NCBI GenBank assembly: GCA_029194665.1
Contig: JARFXO010000010.1
Location: forward strand, 1 to 64,000
Source of the DNA: Nitrospira sp.
Lineage (GTDB): Bacteria; Nitrospirota; Nitrospiria; Nitrospirales; Nitrospiraceae
Direction of reading: 5' to 3'
Length of the DNA: 64,000 bases
Of the stretch, positions 45,083 to 54,779 are shown in pieces. Below the pieces are notes generated by a model. The model was not told the DNA's origin and ran no database searches. It saw only the letters and a list, made by a program, of their open reading frames with translations. Numbering within the stretch: position 1 is the first letter of the stretch; the number at the start of each line of letters is the position of its first letter. Made by a program: the position numbers and the translations under genes.

Positions 45083-46777
45083 ATTCCTGACATCCGGGGT
45101 CAGATCACAGGACTACGCGCCGGCCAAGTCGAGTCGATTGAACGCCTCCACCGACGTCGTGTACCACCCGACAAGGTCATTACTCCGGAGCTGGCGAAGA
45201 CAATGGCCCAGCTGACCATTGAGCTCCGTCGCCCAATCGGCGTGCTGTTGACCAGGCGAGGACAAGTTCAGGAAGTGATTGTGGGAACGGATTTGACGTT
45301 GTCTCCAACAACGTTGACCTTGTTCCGTGCGGGTGCGCGATCGCTCCGGGGTTTGAGGTTCATTCGCACTCAGCTGCACGATCAGCCGCTAAATCAAGAG
45401 ATGCTCACCGACCTTGCCTTCTTGCGACTTGACCTTATCGGCCTCCTCTCTATCACGGAGGATGGCCGACTAGGCAATCTGTTCATAGCTCATCTGCTGG
45501 CACCCAATTCGGCCGGTCAATTGTTCAAAGTGCTCAAGGCTGTCCCGTTCCACAACCTGACAATGGTGTTCGATCAGTTCATCGAAGAGCTGGAGGCAGA
45601 CCTTCAGCAGATGAGAGCTCACTATGCGATTGAGACCGGCAAGGAAGCGGCGATACTTGTCAGTGCCTCTGTCAAAAGTCGGTCCGAGCAGGAAGAGCGT
45701 TTAGCCGAACTGGCGGAGTTGGCGATCTCCGCCGGTGTCACGGTGGTCGACCGCATCGTACAAAGAACGCCGGATGGCCATCAGCGGTATCTCTTGGGAC
45801 GCGGCAAGATGAAGGATGTCCTGATTCAGACGCTCCATCGGGGTGCCGACATGGTGATCATTGATCAAACCTTGTCGCCGGCTCAACTGCGAGCAATTTC
45901 AGAGATGACTGATATTAAGGTGATTGACCGGACGCAACTGATCCTGGATATTTTTGCTCGCCGAGCCCACAGCCGTGAAGGCAAAGTACAGGTGGAACTA
46001 GCGCAGTTACGTTACCTGCTTCCGCGATTGTCCGGGAAAGGTGCCCAACTCTCGCGTCTAGGTGGCGGGATCGGCACTCGGGGGCCGGGCGAAACCAAAT
46101 TGGAAACTGATCGTCGCCGCGTGCGCGACCGGATCACGCATTTAGAACGGGAACTGATGCAGTTTGGCCGACGGCAGGACCAACGTCGGTCCAGGCGAGG
46201 TCGGCACGGACTTCCTATCGTTTCACTCGTGGGCTATACAAACGCCGGTAAGTCCACATTGCTCAACGTGTTGACGAACAGTCAGGTCTCCGCTCAAAAC
46301 AGATTATTCGAAACCCTGGACACAACGAGCCGCCGTCTCCGGTTTCCTGAGGATCGCGAAGTCATCATTACCGACACGGTGGGGTTTATTCGAGATCTTC
46401 CGCAAGAACTGGTCGGCGCCTTTCGGACGACGCTCGAAGAGCTCCGAGCGGCTGATCTCCTGCTGCATGTTGTCGATGGTAGCGCAGCAGACATTGATAT
46501 CCAAATTACGGCTGTCATCGCCATCCTTGAGGAGTTGGAGTTGAATGGGATACCGAGATTGCTCGTGTTTAATAAGTGTGACCAGATGTTGCCATCGCGC
46601 GTCGAGTTACTCTGCCGACGTTACGGAGCCATCGGCATTTCGGCACTCCAGCCCGCCACACTTCATCCTCTCCTCGCTCGACTGGAAGCGCATGTGAGAA
46701 CTCTGTCAATCGGTGAACAGCAGACAGCTGGCCTTCCGAAGTTGGACGACGCGCCGGTGCTTGCATCTCGTCGATAA
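45083..46777 (+). CDS. hflX: GTPase HflX, apparently initiating at an ATT codon
   Basis: A 564-residue ribosome-associated GTPase that splits stalled or stressed 70S ribosomes. It has the long N-terminal HflX domain, a glycine-rich linker (SRLGGGIGTRGPGETKLETDRRR), G1 in GYTNAGKSTLL, G3 in DTVGFIRDLP and G4 in FNKCD. The first ATG is at 45203, but the family-typical block GLRAGQ through RRRVPPDKVITPELA lies in frame before it. The frame is open back to 45065 without any ATG, GTG or TTG. An AGGAG (45071-45075) stands 7 bases ahead of ATT at 45083, making that the best start. Rare ATT starts are known, for example in infC. Confidence 0.9.
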   Translation: MPDIRGQITGLRAGQVESIERLHRRRVPPDKVITPELAKTMAQLTIELRRPIGVLLTRRGQVQEVIVGTDLTLSPTTLTLFRAGARSLRGLRFIRTQLHDQPLNQEMLTDLAFLRLDLIGLLSITEDGRLGNLFIAHLLAPNSAGQLFKVLKAVPFHNLTMVFDQFIEELEADLQQMRAHYAIETGKEAAILVSASVKSRSEQEERLAELAELAISAGVTVVDRIVQRTPDGHQRYLLGRGKMKDVLIQTLHRGADMVIIDQTLSPAQLRAISEMTDIKVIDRTQLILDIFARRAHSREGKVQVELAQLRYLLPRLSGKGAQLSRLGGGIGTRGPGETKLETDRRRVRDRITHLERELMQFGRRQDQRRSRRGRHGLPIVSLVGYTNAGKSTLLNVLTNSQVSAQNRLFETLDTTSRRLRFPEDREVIITDTVGFIRDLPQELVGAFRTTLEELRAADLLLHVVDGSAADIDIQITAVIAILEELELNGIPRLLVFNKCDQMLPSRVELLCRRYGAIGISALQPATLHPLLARLEAHVRTLSIGEQQTAGLPKLDDAPVLASRR

Positions 46778-46798
46778 CCGCTGCACAATCGGGCCGCT

Positions 46799-47464
46799 AT
46801 GAAACAAGCCAAACGTATGAGGACTCCGCTGGCCCTCGACCGTCCAGCGCAGATTGCCGTAAGCCTCCGTCACGCCATGCCGGTGGCTCGTGTGGAATTA
46901 ACGCATCGTTCTCCGTGGGAGCTACTGGTCGCCACAGTTCTATCGGCACAGTGCACGGACCAGCGTGTGAATCAAGTGACGCCGACACTATTCGGGCAAT
47001 ATCCAACACCGCAAGCCATGACAAAGGCGATGCCGACGGAGCTGGAAGCATTGATCCGATCAACCGGTTTTTTTAAGAGCAAGGCGAAAAACTTGATCGG
47101 CTGTGCGCAGGTCATAACGGATCGGTTTAAGGGACAAGTTCCCGACACAATGGAAGCACTCACGTCGATACCTGGTGTTGGGAGAAAAACAGCCAACGTG
47201 CTCCTTGGAGCCGTGTTTGGAAAACCGGCTATTGTGGTTGATACGCATGTGAGACGGGTGGCCAACCGATTGGCCCTGACCCATTCAAGTGATCCCGAGC
47301 AAATCGAGTGCGATCTGCAATCGCTGTATCCCCAAAGCCAGTGGACGGATGTGTCCCAACGGTTGCTCCTTCATGGCCGGTATGTGTGCCTCGCACGGAA
47401 GCCTCGCTGTTGTGTTTGTCCGATTTACGATCTTTGTGAGTGGGAAGGAAAACTTCAGAAATGA
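46799..47464 (+). CDS. nth: Endonuclease III
   Basis: A 221-residue base-excision-repair glycosylase/AP lyase removing oxidised pyrimidines. The helix-hairpin-helix SIPGVGRKTANVLLGAVFGK holds the catalytic Lys, the catalytic Asp is in VVDTHVRRVANRL, and the C-terminal [4Fe-4S] ligands follow C-x6-C-x2-C-x5-C (CLARKPRCCVCPIYDLC). Its stop overlaps yicC as ATGA (47461-47464). Confidence 0.96.
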   Translation: MKQAKRMRTPLALDRPAQIAVSLRHAMPVARVELTHRSPWELLVATVLSAQCTDQRVNQVTPTLFGQYPTPQAMTKAMPTELEALIRSTGFFKSKAKNLIGCAQVITDRFKGQVPDTMEALTSIPGVGRKTANVLLGAVFGKPAIVVDTHVRRVANRLALTHSSDPEQIECDLQSLYPQSQWTDVSQRLLLHGRYVCLARKPRCCVCPIYDLCEWEGKLQK

Positions 47465-48339
47465 TTAAGAGCATGACAGGCTTTGGTCGGCGACAGGGGA
47501 CATGGTCCGACGGAACCGTCAGCGTTGAAGTGAGATCGGTCAACCATCGATTCCTCGAAACATCCATTCGCATGCCGAGGTCGATGAGCGGGCTCGAAGA
47601 ACGCTTCAAGAAAGCGATCCAACAACATTGTGGACGTGGAAGAGTCGAGCTTACGGTGTTGCTACAGGGTAGCCGAGGAAGCGCTCGTGCGGTGCAACTT
47701 GACGTTGAACTGGCGAAACAGTACCATCGTGCCCTTCATACACTTCAGCGCACGCTGAAACTTAAAGGCTCCATTGATATCGGACTGATGGCGGGGTTCC
47801 GCGACATCATAGCTCTTTCTGAGCAGCCGACCGACGATCCTAAGCTCACAAGGGTGGTGGAGAAACTGGGGCTAGGCGCGGTGTCGGATATGACGAAGAT
47901 GCGGGAGAAAGAGGGGGGCTTGCTTGCACAGGATATCCTGGCTCGACTTGATCAGGTGCGTGAATGCAGGAGTGCAGTATCGTTCCGTGCTCCCCTTATT
48001 GCGCAGGAAACCTTCGACCGTATGAAGCAGCGAGTGGAAAAATTGTTGGGAGACCCTATCCCCGACCTCCCTCGGCTCAATCAGGAGCTGGCCCTCTATG
48101 CAGACCGGTGCGACATTACGGAAGAATTGGTTAGGCTGGACACGCATATGGTACAGTTTGAGTGTGTGCTCAAAGGCACCGAACCGGTGGGGAAGACGTT
48201 GGATTTTCTACTTCAGGAGATGGGTCGGGAGGTCAATACCATTGGATCAAAAGCCAACGACGCGGAGATCAGGACCAACGTCGTGCGAATGAAGGCCGAG
48301 CTTGAGCGGGTGCGCGAACAGATACAGAATGTCGAATGA
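47461..48339 (+). CDS. yicC: YicC-family endoribonuclease
   Basis: A 292-residue YicC protein with the family opening MIKSMTGFGR, EVRSVNHRFLETSIRMPR, and the C-terminal DUF1732 part (CDITEELVRLDTHMVQF, then GKTLDFLLQEMGREVNTIGSKAND), which is strongly conserved. The family has endoribonuclease activity and in E. coli helps degrade some small RNAs. Coupled to nth upstream and gmk downstream by 4-base overlaps; yicC-gmk is a common pair. Confidence 0.95.
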   Translation: MIKSMTGFGRRQGTWSDGTVSVEVRSVNHRFLETSIRMPRSMSGLEERFKKAIQQHCGRGRVELTVLLQGSRGSARAVQLDVELAKQYHRALHTLQRTLKLKGSIDIGLMAGFRDIIALSEQPTDDPKLTRVVEKLGLGAVSDMTKMREKEGGLLAQDILARLDQVRECRSAVSFRAPLIAQETFDRMKQRVEKLLGDPIPDLPRLNQELALYADRCDITEELVRLDTHMVQFECVLKGTEPVGKTLDFLLQEMGREVNTIGSKANDAEIRTNVVRMKAELERVREQIQNVE

Positions 48340-49052
48340 ACACCGCGATTACCACAAGTAACGAACCTCCGGGTGTGACGGGGAATCGGCAGGCTTCTGA
48401 ACGCCGGGGAATCCTGTACATTATTTCAGCCCCTTCAGGAGCGGGAAAAACGACCTTATGTAAACAGATCGCGGCATCGGTCTCAGGGCTGTGGCATTCT
48501 GTGTCGTTTACGACTAGAAAGCCACGCTCAGGAGAAGAACACGGACGTGAGTATTTCTTTATCGAAGAGAACGTATTTCACGATATGATTGCGAGAAATG
48601 AGTTCTTGGAATACGCACATGTGTATTCCAACTGGTACGGAACACCGCTGAAGCCCTTAATGGATAAGATGGACCAGGGCATCGATGTCTTGCTGGAAAT
48701 CGACGTCCAGGGCGCGCTCCAGATTAAAAAGAAATTCGGCGATGCCGTCTATATCTTTATCCTCCCTCCATCGATGGACATCCTGCGCGCTCGACTCCAA
48801 GGTCGCGGGTCCGATTCTCAAGAGGAGATTGTTCGCCGATTGCAAAAAGTAAGGGAAGAAGTCTGGAGTTTCAGAGAATACCATTACATTGTCCGCAACG
48901 TTGATCTGACGCAGTCTCTCCATGAGCTGCAAAGCGTTTTCGTGGCGGAACGTCTGAGAACCAAGCGAATGGATATGCATTGGCTTGAGCGAAGCTTCAT
49001 GCTTGAGAAAGATGCAAAATTGTCGGAAAGGGAACCGTCAACCACTCTATAG
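48336..49052 (+). CDS. gmk: Guanylate kinase
   Basis: A 238-residue enzyme phosphorylating GMP to GDP. The P-loop is in IISAPSGAGKTTL (about residue 30), followed by SVSFTTRKPRSGEEHGREYFF and LLEIDVQGALQIKK. The first 20 residues and the last 25 extend beyond a typical 205-residue enzyme and are not conserved. Overlaps yicC by ATGA and is followed by rpoZ 19 bases on, the classic gmk-rpoZ order. Confidence 0.96.
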   Translation: MNTAITTSNEPPGVTGNRQASERRGILYIISAPSGAGKTTLCKQIAASVSGLWHSVSFTTRKPRSGEEHGREYFFIEENVFHDMIARNEFLEYAHVYSNWYGTPLKPLMDKMDQGIDVLLEIDVQGALQIKKKFGDAVYIFILPPSMDILRARLQGRGSDSQEEIVRRLQKVREEVWSFREYHYIVRNVDLTQSLHELQSVFVAERLRTKRMDMHWLERSFMLEKDAKLSEREPSTTL

Positions 49053-49071
49053 CAAGGGGGCAAGACCTATT

Positions 49072-49431
49072 ATGATCGACATGCTGAGTTTGTTGCCGCA
49101 ATATACGTCCAATGAATTTGATTCGCGCCATCGACTGGTCATCGTCGCCTCACAGCGGGCGAAGCACTTGACTCAAGGTGCTAAGCAAGCCGGGTCCTCT
49201 CGCTTCACAAAAGAAACAACCATCGCGCTTGACGAGGTACTAAGAGGTTTTGCCAAGTATTTGACCGGCAAGGAGGCTCGCGATGCGATGAAGGAAGCGA
49301 AACGAGGAAAAGAGGGGGAAACCGAGCGGATAGCGATGATGACTGGAGAGGACGCCCGCGAAATCAAGAAGGAGCTCAGTGTGTACGTCGATGATACGGT
49401 ACAGCCGACGGCGGCTCCGGCTGAGGAGTAA
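49072..49431 (+). CDS. rpoZ: RNA polymerase omega subunit
   Basis: A 119-residue omega subunit, with FDSRHRLVIVASQRAKHLTQGA near the N-terminus and TTIALDEVLRGFAK after it. The subunit helps fold and attach beta-prime. The end is a charged, Ala/Pro-rich tail beyond a typical omega. I chose ATG at 49072; another ATG lies 9 bases later. It sits between gmk and coaBC as in many bacteria. Confidence 0.9.
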   Translation: MIDMLSLLPQYTSNEFDSRHRLVIVASQRAKHLTQGAKQAGSSRFTKETTIALDEVLRGFAKYLTGKEARDAMKEAKRGKEGETERIAMMTGEDAREIKKELSVYVDDTVQPTAAPAEE

Positions 49432-49434
49432 AGA

Positions 49435-50691
49435 TTGGACGAAACACAATCACCGGCACATCTGTGGGGTAAGCGGCTTACCCTTGGAGTAACCGGAAGC
49501 ATCGCCGCGTATAAAGCGGTTTGCTTGCTTCGAGCCTTTGCGCGTGAAGGGGCCACTGTCTCGGTGGTGATGACTGAGGCCGCCACGAAATTTGTGACTC
49601 CCCTTACGTTTGAAGTCCTCTCCGGAAAGCGGGTCACGACGGGTCTTTTTGAATCTCATGAAGAGATGGCTCATCTCATCGTCCCAGGGCAAGCCGACGC
49701 AATTGTTGTTGCGCCGGCTACTGCAAATGTTTTGGCAAAGGCGGCGCTTGGCCTGGCGGATGATCTGTTGAGCACGATGCTATTGAATGCTCGGTGTTCC
49801 GTGATTGTGGCTCCTGCCATGGACGGGGACATGTGGGCACATCCCACGGTTGTGCAACATGTTCAGCTGCTCCGCGCCCGCGGAATCGTTGTCCTTGATC
49901 CTGAGGTGGGTCCGCTGGCATCAGGTCAAGTGGCACAAGGGAGGCTTCCAGCAGAGTCAAGAATATTGGATGCCGTTCATAAGGCACTGTTTCCTCAGCT
50001 GGATTGGCAGGGACAGCGGGTGTTGGTATCCGCGGGCCCGACTCATGAACCAATTGATCCGGTTCGGTTTATTTCCAACCGCTCCTCCGGGAAAATGGGG
50101 TATGCCATTGCAGAAGCCGCAAGGGATCGAGGCGCCGAAGTGGTCTTGGTTACAGGGCCTTCCTCTCTAACGCCTCCTCCAGGGGTCACCACCGTTTCAG
50201 TCAACACCGCGAGCGAGATGAGCGACGCGTTGAGTCGGCATTTCCAGTCCTCTACGGTTCTGATCATGGCTGCAGCGGTCGCAGACTTCCGCCCAAGAAT
50301 GCCGGCTGGGCAGAAGCTCAAGAAACAGGGTAAATCTGCGCTGGTGCTCGAACTTGAATCCACTCCGGACATTCTCGCGATGTTGTCCGCACGCCGGACC
50401 TCGCAAATTGTGGTTGGTTTCGCAGCAGAGACGGAACAAGTCTTATCTCATGCGGCAGACAAGTTGAGAGGGAAAGGATTGGATCTTATCATTGCCAACG
50501 ATGTCGCCCAAGCGGGAAGTGGGTTTGGCAGTGACGACAATGCGGTCGTCATGCTTTCGGCCACAGGCGAACAGAAAGCCTTCGGCCCGATGCCCAAGCG
50601 CCGTCTGGCCGACGAAATTCTGACGACCGTGCGCGAACTGTGCCTGACAGCACCTCGTCGCGCGTCCCTGGTAGAGGGAGTCGAGCTATGA
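49435..50691 (+). CDS. coaBC: Phosphopantothenoylcysteine decarboxylase / phosphopantothenate-cysteine ligase
   Basis: A 418-residue bifunctional coenzyme A enzyme. The N-terminal FMN decarboxylase (CoaC) shows LGVTGSIAAYKAVCLLR, APATANVLAKAALGLADDLLS and the PAMDGDMW segment. The C-terminal ligase (CoaB) shows VSAGPTHEPIDPVRFISNRSSGKMGYA, MAAAVADFRP and DLIIANDVAQ. The start is TTG at 49435 with GAGGAG 6 bases upstream (overlapping the rpoZ stop). The stop overlaps the TPR gene by ATGA (50688-50691). Confidence 0.95.
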   Translation: MDETQSPAHLWGKRLTLGVTGSIAAYKAVCLLRAFAREGATVSVVMTEAATKFVTPLTFEVLSGKRVTTGLFESHEEMAHLIVPGQADAIVVAPATANVLAKAALGLADDLLSTMLLNARCSVIVAPAMDGDMWAHPTVVQHVQLLRARGIVVLDPEVGPLASGQVAQGRLPAESRILDAVHKALFPQLDWQGQRVLVSAGPTHEPIDPVRFISNRSSGKMGYAIAEAARDRGAEVVLVTGPSSLTPPPGVTTVSVNTASEMSDALSRHFQSSTVLIMAAAVADFRPRMPAGQKLKKQGKSALVLELESTPDILAMLSARRTSQIVVGFAAETEQVLSHAADKLRGKGLDLIIANDVAQAGSGFGSDDNAVVMLSATGEQKAFGPMPKRRLADEILTTVRELCLTAPRRASLVEGVEL

Positions 50692-51428
50692 CCTCAGGTT
50701 CAAGAAAAACGGATAATGCCGCTGTAATTGATCAGTTGGCCTTGGCCTTAGCGAAAGAGCCAAGGTCTAAGGTCTTCATCCCGCTGGCAGAAGAATACGG
50801 CAAAGCCGGCATGTGGGAGAAGGCCGTTGCTGTTCTTGAAGATGGGTTGAAGACGTATCCAAATTTCATCACGGCCATGGTGGCATTAGGTCGCGCATAT
50901 GAGCAGATGAACCAACCAGTCAAGGCTAAGGCCATTCTTGAAGAAGCCATAAAGTTGAGCCCTGACAATCTTCGTGCCCATCGAACATTAGCGAAGCTCT
51001 ACGCGGCTCAAGGGGCCAAGGAAGCGGCCGTTCGGTCGTGCGATGTTATTTTATCCATGAACCCATACGACCAGGAAGCGTTATCCCTTCGCGCCGGGTT
51101 CGACGTACCGATGGTTCATGGTGCGGCACAATCGCAAAGACAATTGCATGCCAAGCCGGTAAAGACCGCTAGCTTTGAATCTGACCGGCTTGGCGATGGG
51201 AACTTGGCATGCGCATTAAGCGATGCGATCTCGGCAACCAAAGCTGAAACCAACGGGGCGTCCGGTAGCGCACCCAGTTCGGAAGAAAGACTTGTTCAGA
51301 CAGCCGGTTGCACGGACCACGCCTCAGACAAAACGAAAAGCGCAGTGATCGCACAGCTTGAGCAGTGGCTGAACTCGGTCCAGACACGTCGACGAAATCC
51401 CCAAGCCTCCTCTCGACTCGACTCCTAA
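50688..51428 (+). CDS. Tetratricopeptide-repeat protein
   Basis: A 246-residue soluble protein with about three TPR units in residues 10-145 (FIPLAEEYGKAGMWEKAVAVLEDGLKTYPN, ALGRAYEQMNQPVKAKAILEEAIKLSPDN, TLAKLYAAQGAKEAA). A less ordered, Ser/Ala-rich C-terminal half follows, with a short final helix (VIAQLEQWLNSVQTRRR). It has no signal peptide. It is coupled to coaBC. TPR proteins mediate protein contacts; the partner is unknown. Confidence 0.88.
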   Translation: MTSGSRKTDNAAVIDQLALALAKEPRSKVFIPLAEEYGKAGMWEKAVAVLEDGLKTYPNFITAMVALGRAYEQMNQPVKAKAILEEAIKLSPDNLRAHRTLAKLYAAQGAKEAAVRSCDVILSMNPYDQEALSLRAGFDVPMVHGAAQSQRQLHAKPVKTASFESDRLGDGNLACALSDAISATKAETNGASGSAPSSEERLVQTAGCTDHASDKTKSAVIAQLEQWLNSVQTRRRNPQASSRLDS

Positions 51429-51536
51429 ACTCCCCTCATGACTTCAACGGTTTGACCCTCTAGGAGTGTGCTGATAGAATGCCGCCTTTGGCGTGGCGGT
51501 GTGAGACAGCTATAGAGGGGAGGTATCCCACGCGAC

Positions 51537-52034
51537 ATGCGCATCTTAGTCCTTCACGGTCCGAATCTGAACCTGTTGGGTCATCGGGAGGAATCCATTT
51601 ATGGGACGGCGACTCTTGATACGATCGATGCGTCGCTGATCAAGTTGGGTAAGGAACTTGGGGCTGAACTTGTCATCTGCCAGTCGAATCTTGAAGGGGA
51701 ATTGGTGAACTGGATTCAAGAAGCGCGACGAGGCTACCACGGCATTATCATCAATCCAGCGGCCTATACTCACACCAGTATCGCGATACGAGATGCGCTG
51801 GCCGCCGTTGATTTGCCGACCATTGAGGTTCATCTATCAAACATCTATCGGCGTGAAGAATTCAGGCGACATTCGTATGTGTCGGGAGTTGCATTGGCAC
51901 AGATCTCTGGGTTCGGTGTGGCTGGCTATCTGTTGGCCTTACGAGGACTGTGCGAACAAATATCTGCTACCGGATCAAAACGTTCTGCTGATGAGAGTGC
52001 CTCAGGAAGCGGAGCGAAGACAGGCGCTCGGTAA
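51537..52034 (+). CDS. aroQ: 3-dehydroquinate dehydratase, type II
   Basis: A 165-residue enzyme of the shikimate pathway. Recognisable motifs are [20 protein letters not shown] (with catalytic Tyr), [28 protein letters not shown] and VEVHLSN-like [18 protein letters not shown] (catalytic His). The last 20 residues ([19 protein letters not shown]) are an unconserved tail. It stands ahead of efp-accB-accC, a common order. Confidence 0.96.
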   Translation: MRILVLHGPNLNLLGHREESIYGTATLDTIDASLIKLGKELGAELVICQSNLEGELVNWIQEARRGYHGIIINPAAYTHTSIAIRDALAAVDLPTIEVHLSNIYRREEFRRHSYVSGVALAQISGFGVAGYLLALRGLCEQISATGSKRSADESASGSGAKTGAR

Positions 52035-52085
52035 AGGTATGATCAAGCTGTCCGTTGCTTTTTTAATGACAGGAGGGAGTAGCGA

Positions 52086-52646
52086 GTGATTTCTACGGTG
52101 GATTTTCGCAGCGGGGTGCGTTTGATGGTTGAGGGGGAGCCTTTTTATATCGTCGAGTTTCAGCATGTCAAGCCCGGTAAAGGCGGTGCCTTCGTACGTA
52201 CGAAGTTGAAAAGCTACCTCTCTGGAAACCTGTTGGACCGAACGTTTCGCTCTGGAGAACGGTTTGAAGAGCCCGATTTGGAAGAGCGCGACATGCAGTT
52301 CCTCTACGCATCCGGAAATTCATACACGCTGATGGATACCGAGACGTACGAGCAATTGACGTTTGAAAAGAGTCAGTTGGGAGAGAATGCCGATTTGTTG
52401 AAAGAAAATATGATCGCCAAGATTCTCATCTACGAGCATCGTCCGATTGCCGTCGAGTTGCCGAACTTTATTGAGCTCAAGGTCGTCGATGCGGAGCCCG
52501 GTGTGCGGGGAGACACTGCCTCTGGAGGAACCAAGCCGGCGGTCGTGGAAACGGGGGCGACGATCAAAGTTCCGCTCTATTTGGAGGTCGGCACCGTCAT
52601 TCGGATTGATACTCGCACCAGATCCTATGTGGAGCGTGTTCGGTGA
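52086..52646 (+). CDS. efp: Elongation factor P
   Basis: A 186-residue factor that relieves ribosome stalling at polyproline. MISTVDFRSGVRLMVEGEPFYIVEFQHVKPGKGGAF shows the modification-loop Lys at residue 32 (PGKGGA), so a lysine-type EF-P. The C-terminal OB domain ends GTVIRIDTRTRSYVERV. GTG start with an AGGAGGGAG upstream. No epmA/epmB or earP is near; the modification route is unknown. The stop overlaps the accB start (GTGA). Confidence 0.96.
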   Translation: MISTVDFRSGVRLMVEGEPFYIVEFQHVKPGKGGAFVRTKLKSYLSGNLLDRTFRSGERFEEPDLEERDMQFLYASGNSYTLMDTETYEQLTFEKSQLGENADLLKENMIAKILIYEHRPIAVELPNFIELKVVDAEPGVRGDTASGGTKPAVVETGATIKVPLYLEVGTVIRIDTRTRSYVERVR

Positions 52647-53206
52647 GCCGTCGTCGATCTATTCAATCCAAGACTAAGACGCGTCGGATTCTGTTGACCC
52701 AGACAACGAACGAAACGAGCCCTGAGATCTTACTCACAGGGGATTCCACCAAGCAAATCCAAGAACTCATCGATTTGCTTCGGCGCAATAATTTGACCGA
52801 GCTTGAGTATGAACGACAGGGTGTCCGCATCCGCGTCCGTCACGAATTGGTAGCCAGACCTCTCGCGACTTCAGCGCAGGAGTCTGTCCAACCCCCGCCT
52901 CAGCAACCGATGCATTCTGCTTCAGTCACGGCGCCAGCATTGGACGCAAGCACGGGTTTTGTGACCGTCACATCCCCAATTGTCGGCACGTTTTACCGAT
53001 CTCCCTCACCAGACGCCGATCCATATGTTGAAGAGGGGGAGTTTGTGAAGAAGGGCCAAGTGCTGTGCATCGTCGAAGCGATGAAACTCATGAACGAAAT
53101 TGAGTCCGAAGTGGACGGTCGCCTTGTCAAGATCTTGGTGGAAAGCACAAAGTCAGTGGAATATGGTCAGGTACTGTTTCTTATCGATCCCAAAGCCGCC
53201 TCATAG
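52643..53206 (+). CDS. accB: Biotin carboxyl carrier protein of acetyl-CoA carboxylase
   Basis: A 187-residue carrier: N-terminal helix (STKQIQELIDLLRRNNLTELE), a Pro/Gln/Ser-rich linker, and the biotinyl domain with VTSPIVGTFYRSPSPDADPYVEEG and the biotin-Lys site VEAMKLMNEIE. The start is taken as GTG at 52643, overlapping the efp stop; the first 28 basic residues precede the usual AccB start, so an internal start is possible. Followed by accC. Confidence 0.95.
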   Translation: MSRRRSIQSKTKTRRILLTQTTNETSPEILLTGDSTKQIQELIDLLRRNNLTELEYERQGVRIRVRHELVARPLATSAQESVQPPPQQPMHSASVTAPALDASTGFVTVTSPIVGTFYRSPSPDADPYVEEGEFVKKGQVLCIVEAMKLMNEIESEVDGRLVKILVESTKSVEYGQVLFLIDPKAAS

Positions 53207-53249
53207 GTCATTCTAAGGGCTGTTCTCGCCATCGTATCGGAGCCGAGAC

Positions 53250-54590
53250 GTGTTTAAGAAAGTTCTGGTTGCCAATCGCGGAGAAATCGCGCTGAGAGTG
53301 ATCCGCGCTTGTAAAGAACTCGGCATCAAGACCGTGGCCATTCATTCTGAGGCAGATGCGCTTGCGCTGCACGTTCGAGCAGCCGACGAAAAAGTCTGTG
53401 TCGGCCCGGCCGAATCGGCATTGAGTTACCGAAATATTCCCAATGTTTTGAGTGCTGCAGAGATTACGGGTGTCGACGCCATCCATCCGGGGTACGGATT
53501 TCTGTCGGAGAACGCCCATTTTGCGGAAGTTTGCGAGTCAATCGGCGTGAAGTTTATCGGACCGAGCTCAGAAAATATCGCCATGATGGGGGATAAGGCG
53601 AAGGCGCGGGAGATCGTGGCGAAGCGAGGCCTTCCGGTCACGCCCGGGAGTCCAGGCGAATTGCGCAGTGAGGAGGACGCGTTGCAGGCGGCGCAGAAGA
53701 TCGGCTTTCCCGTCATAATTAAAGCTACGGCCGGAGGGGGAGGGCGAGGCATGCGTGTCGTCAACAAGGCCGACGACCTGAGCCGAGCCTTTCAGGCTGC
53801 CCAAGCTGAAGCAAAAGCGACCTTCGGTAATGACGGTGTGTACCTCGAGCGGTACTTTCTAGAACCGCGTCATATCGAAGTGCAGATTTTGGCTGATCAC
53901 CACGGTCGGGTGGTCCACCTCGGAGAACGAGACTGTTCCATTCAACGGCGACATCAAAAATTGGTTGAGGAAACCCCCTCTCCCGTGGTCGATGACAAAT
54001 TGCGCCGGGAAATTGGTCGAGTAGCTGTGGAGGCGGTGAAGGCTGCGCATTACCGAAACGTGGGCACGGTAGAATTTTTACTCGACAAAGATCGTCAGTT
54101 CTATTTCATGGAAGTCAATACACGCATCCAGGTGGAACACCCAATCACCGAAATGGTGACCGGCGTAGATCTGATTAAGGAGCAAATCCGTTTGGCGGCC
54201 GGTCATCCGCTTTCTATTCGCCAACAGGATGTTATTCTTACGGGACACAGTCTGGAGTGTCGTATTAATGCCGAGGATCCCGAGAAATTTACGCCCTCTC
54301 CAGGAGTCATCACCAAGTACAGTTCTCCGGGAGGGTTTGGAATCCGGGTCGATTCAGCCATGGAGTCAGGCTCCGTCGTCGTTCCTTACTACGATTCCAT
54401 GATTGCAAAGCTGATCACCCATGGCCGTGATCGACAGGAGTCAGTGGCTCGTATGCAACGGGCGCTCGGCGAGTTTATCATCGAAGGTATCAAGACCACG
54501 ATCCCGCTTCACCGGCGAATCCTCGATGATCCCGAGTTTCAAAAAGGCCATGTGTCGACGACGTTCTTGGAACAGTTCCTGGCAGGATAA
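53250..54590 (+). CDS. accC: Biotin carboxylase subunit of acetyl-CoA carboxylase
   Basis: A 446-residue ATP-grasp enzyme carboxylating biotin on AccB, the first step of fatty acid synthesis. It begins [20 protein letters not shown] and shows [14 protein letters not shown], the ATP loop [28 protein letters not shown], and [23 protein letters not shown] start at 53250. The carboxyltransferase genes accA/accD are not in the window. Confidence 0.97.
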   Translation: MFKKVLVANRGEIALRVIRACKELGIKTVAIHSEADALALHVRAADEKVCVGPAESALSYRNIPNVLSAAEITGVDAIHPGYGFLSENAHFAEVCESIGVKFIGPSSENIAMMGDKAKAREIVAKRGLPVTPGSPGELRSEEDALQAAQKIGFPVIIKATAGGGGRGMRVVNKADDLSRAFQAAQAEAKATFGNDGVYLERYFLEPRHIEVQILADHHGRVVHLGERDCSIQRRHQKLVEETPSPVVDDKLRREIGRVAVEAVKAAHYRNVGTVEFLLDKDRQFYFMEVNTRIQVEHPITEMVTGVDLIKEQIRLAAGHPLSIRQQDVILTGHSLECRINAEDPEKFTPSPGVITKYSSPGGFGIRVDSAMESGSVVVPYYDSMIAKLITHGRDRQESVARMQRALGEFIIEGIKTTIPLHRRILDDPEFQKGHVSTTFLEQFLAG

Positions 54591-54605
54591 GTCGCGAGTT
54601 CTCTC

Positions 54606-54625
54606 TCCTACATCGCTGTGTAGGA
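54606..54625 (+). terminator. Weak hairpin after accC
   Basis: TCCTACA (54606-54612) pairs with TGTAGGA (54619-54625) around a TCGCTG loop, 15 bases after the accC stop. There is no T-tract, so it may be an attenuating or pausing structure rather than a true terminator. Confidence 0.35.
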
Positions 54626-54779
54626 CGGTTGTCCTCTCAAGAGCGCATTTCTTGGTAGCCTTCTAGACTCGTGTTAAGCTGAGCATCTGTTGTGGAGCGG
54701 ACGTCGGCCCGTTGCAGACGGCGAAGGTGAATCCGCTATGACCTTCCTGTTAGGATAAGTGCACTCAGAAGTGGAGCAT

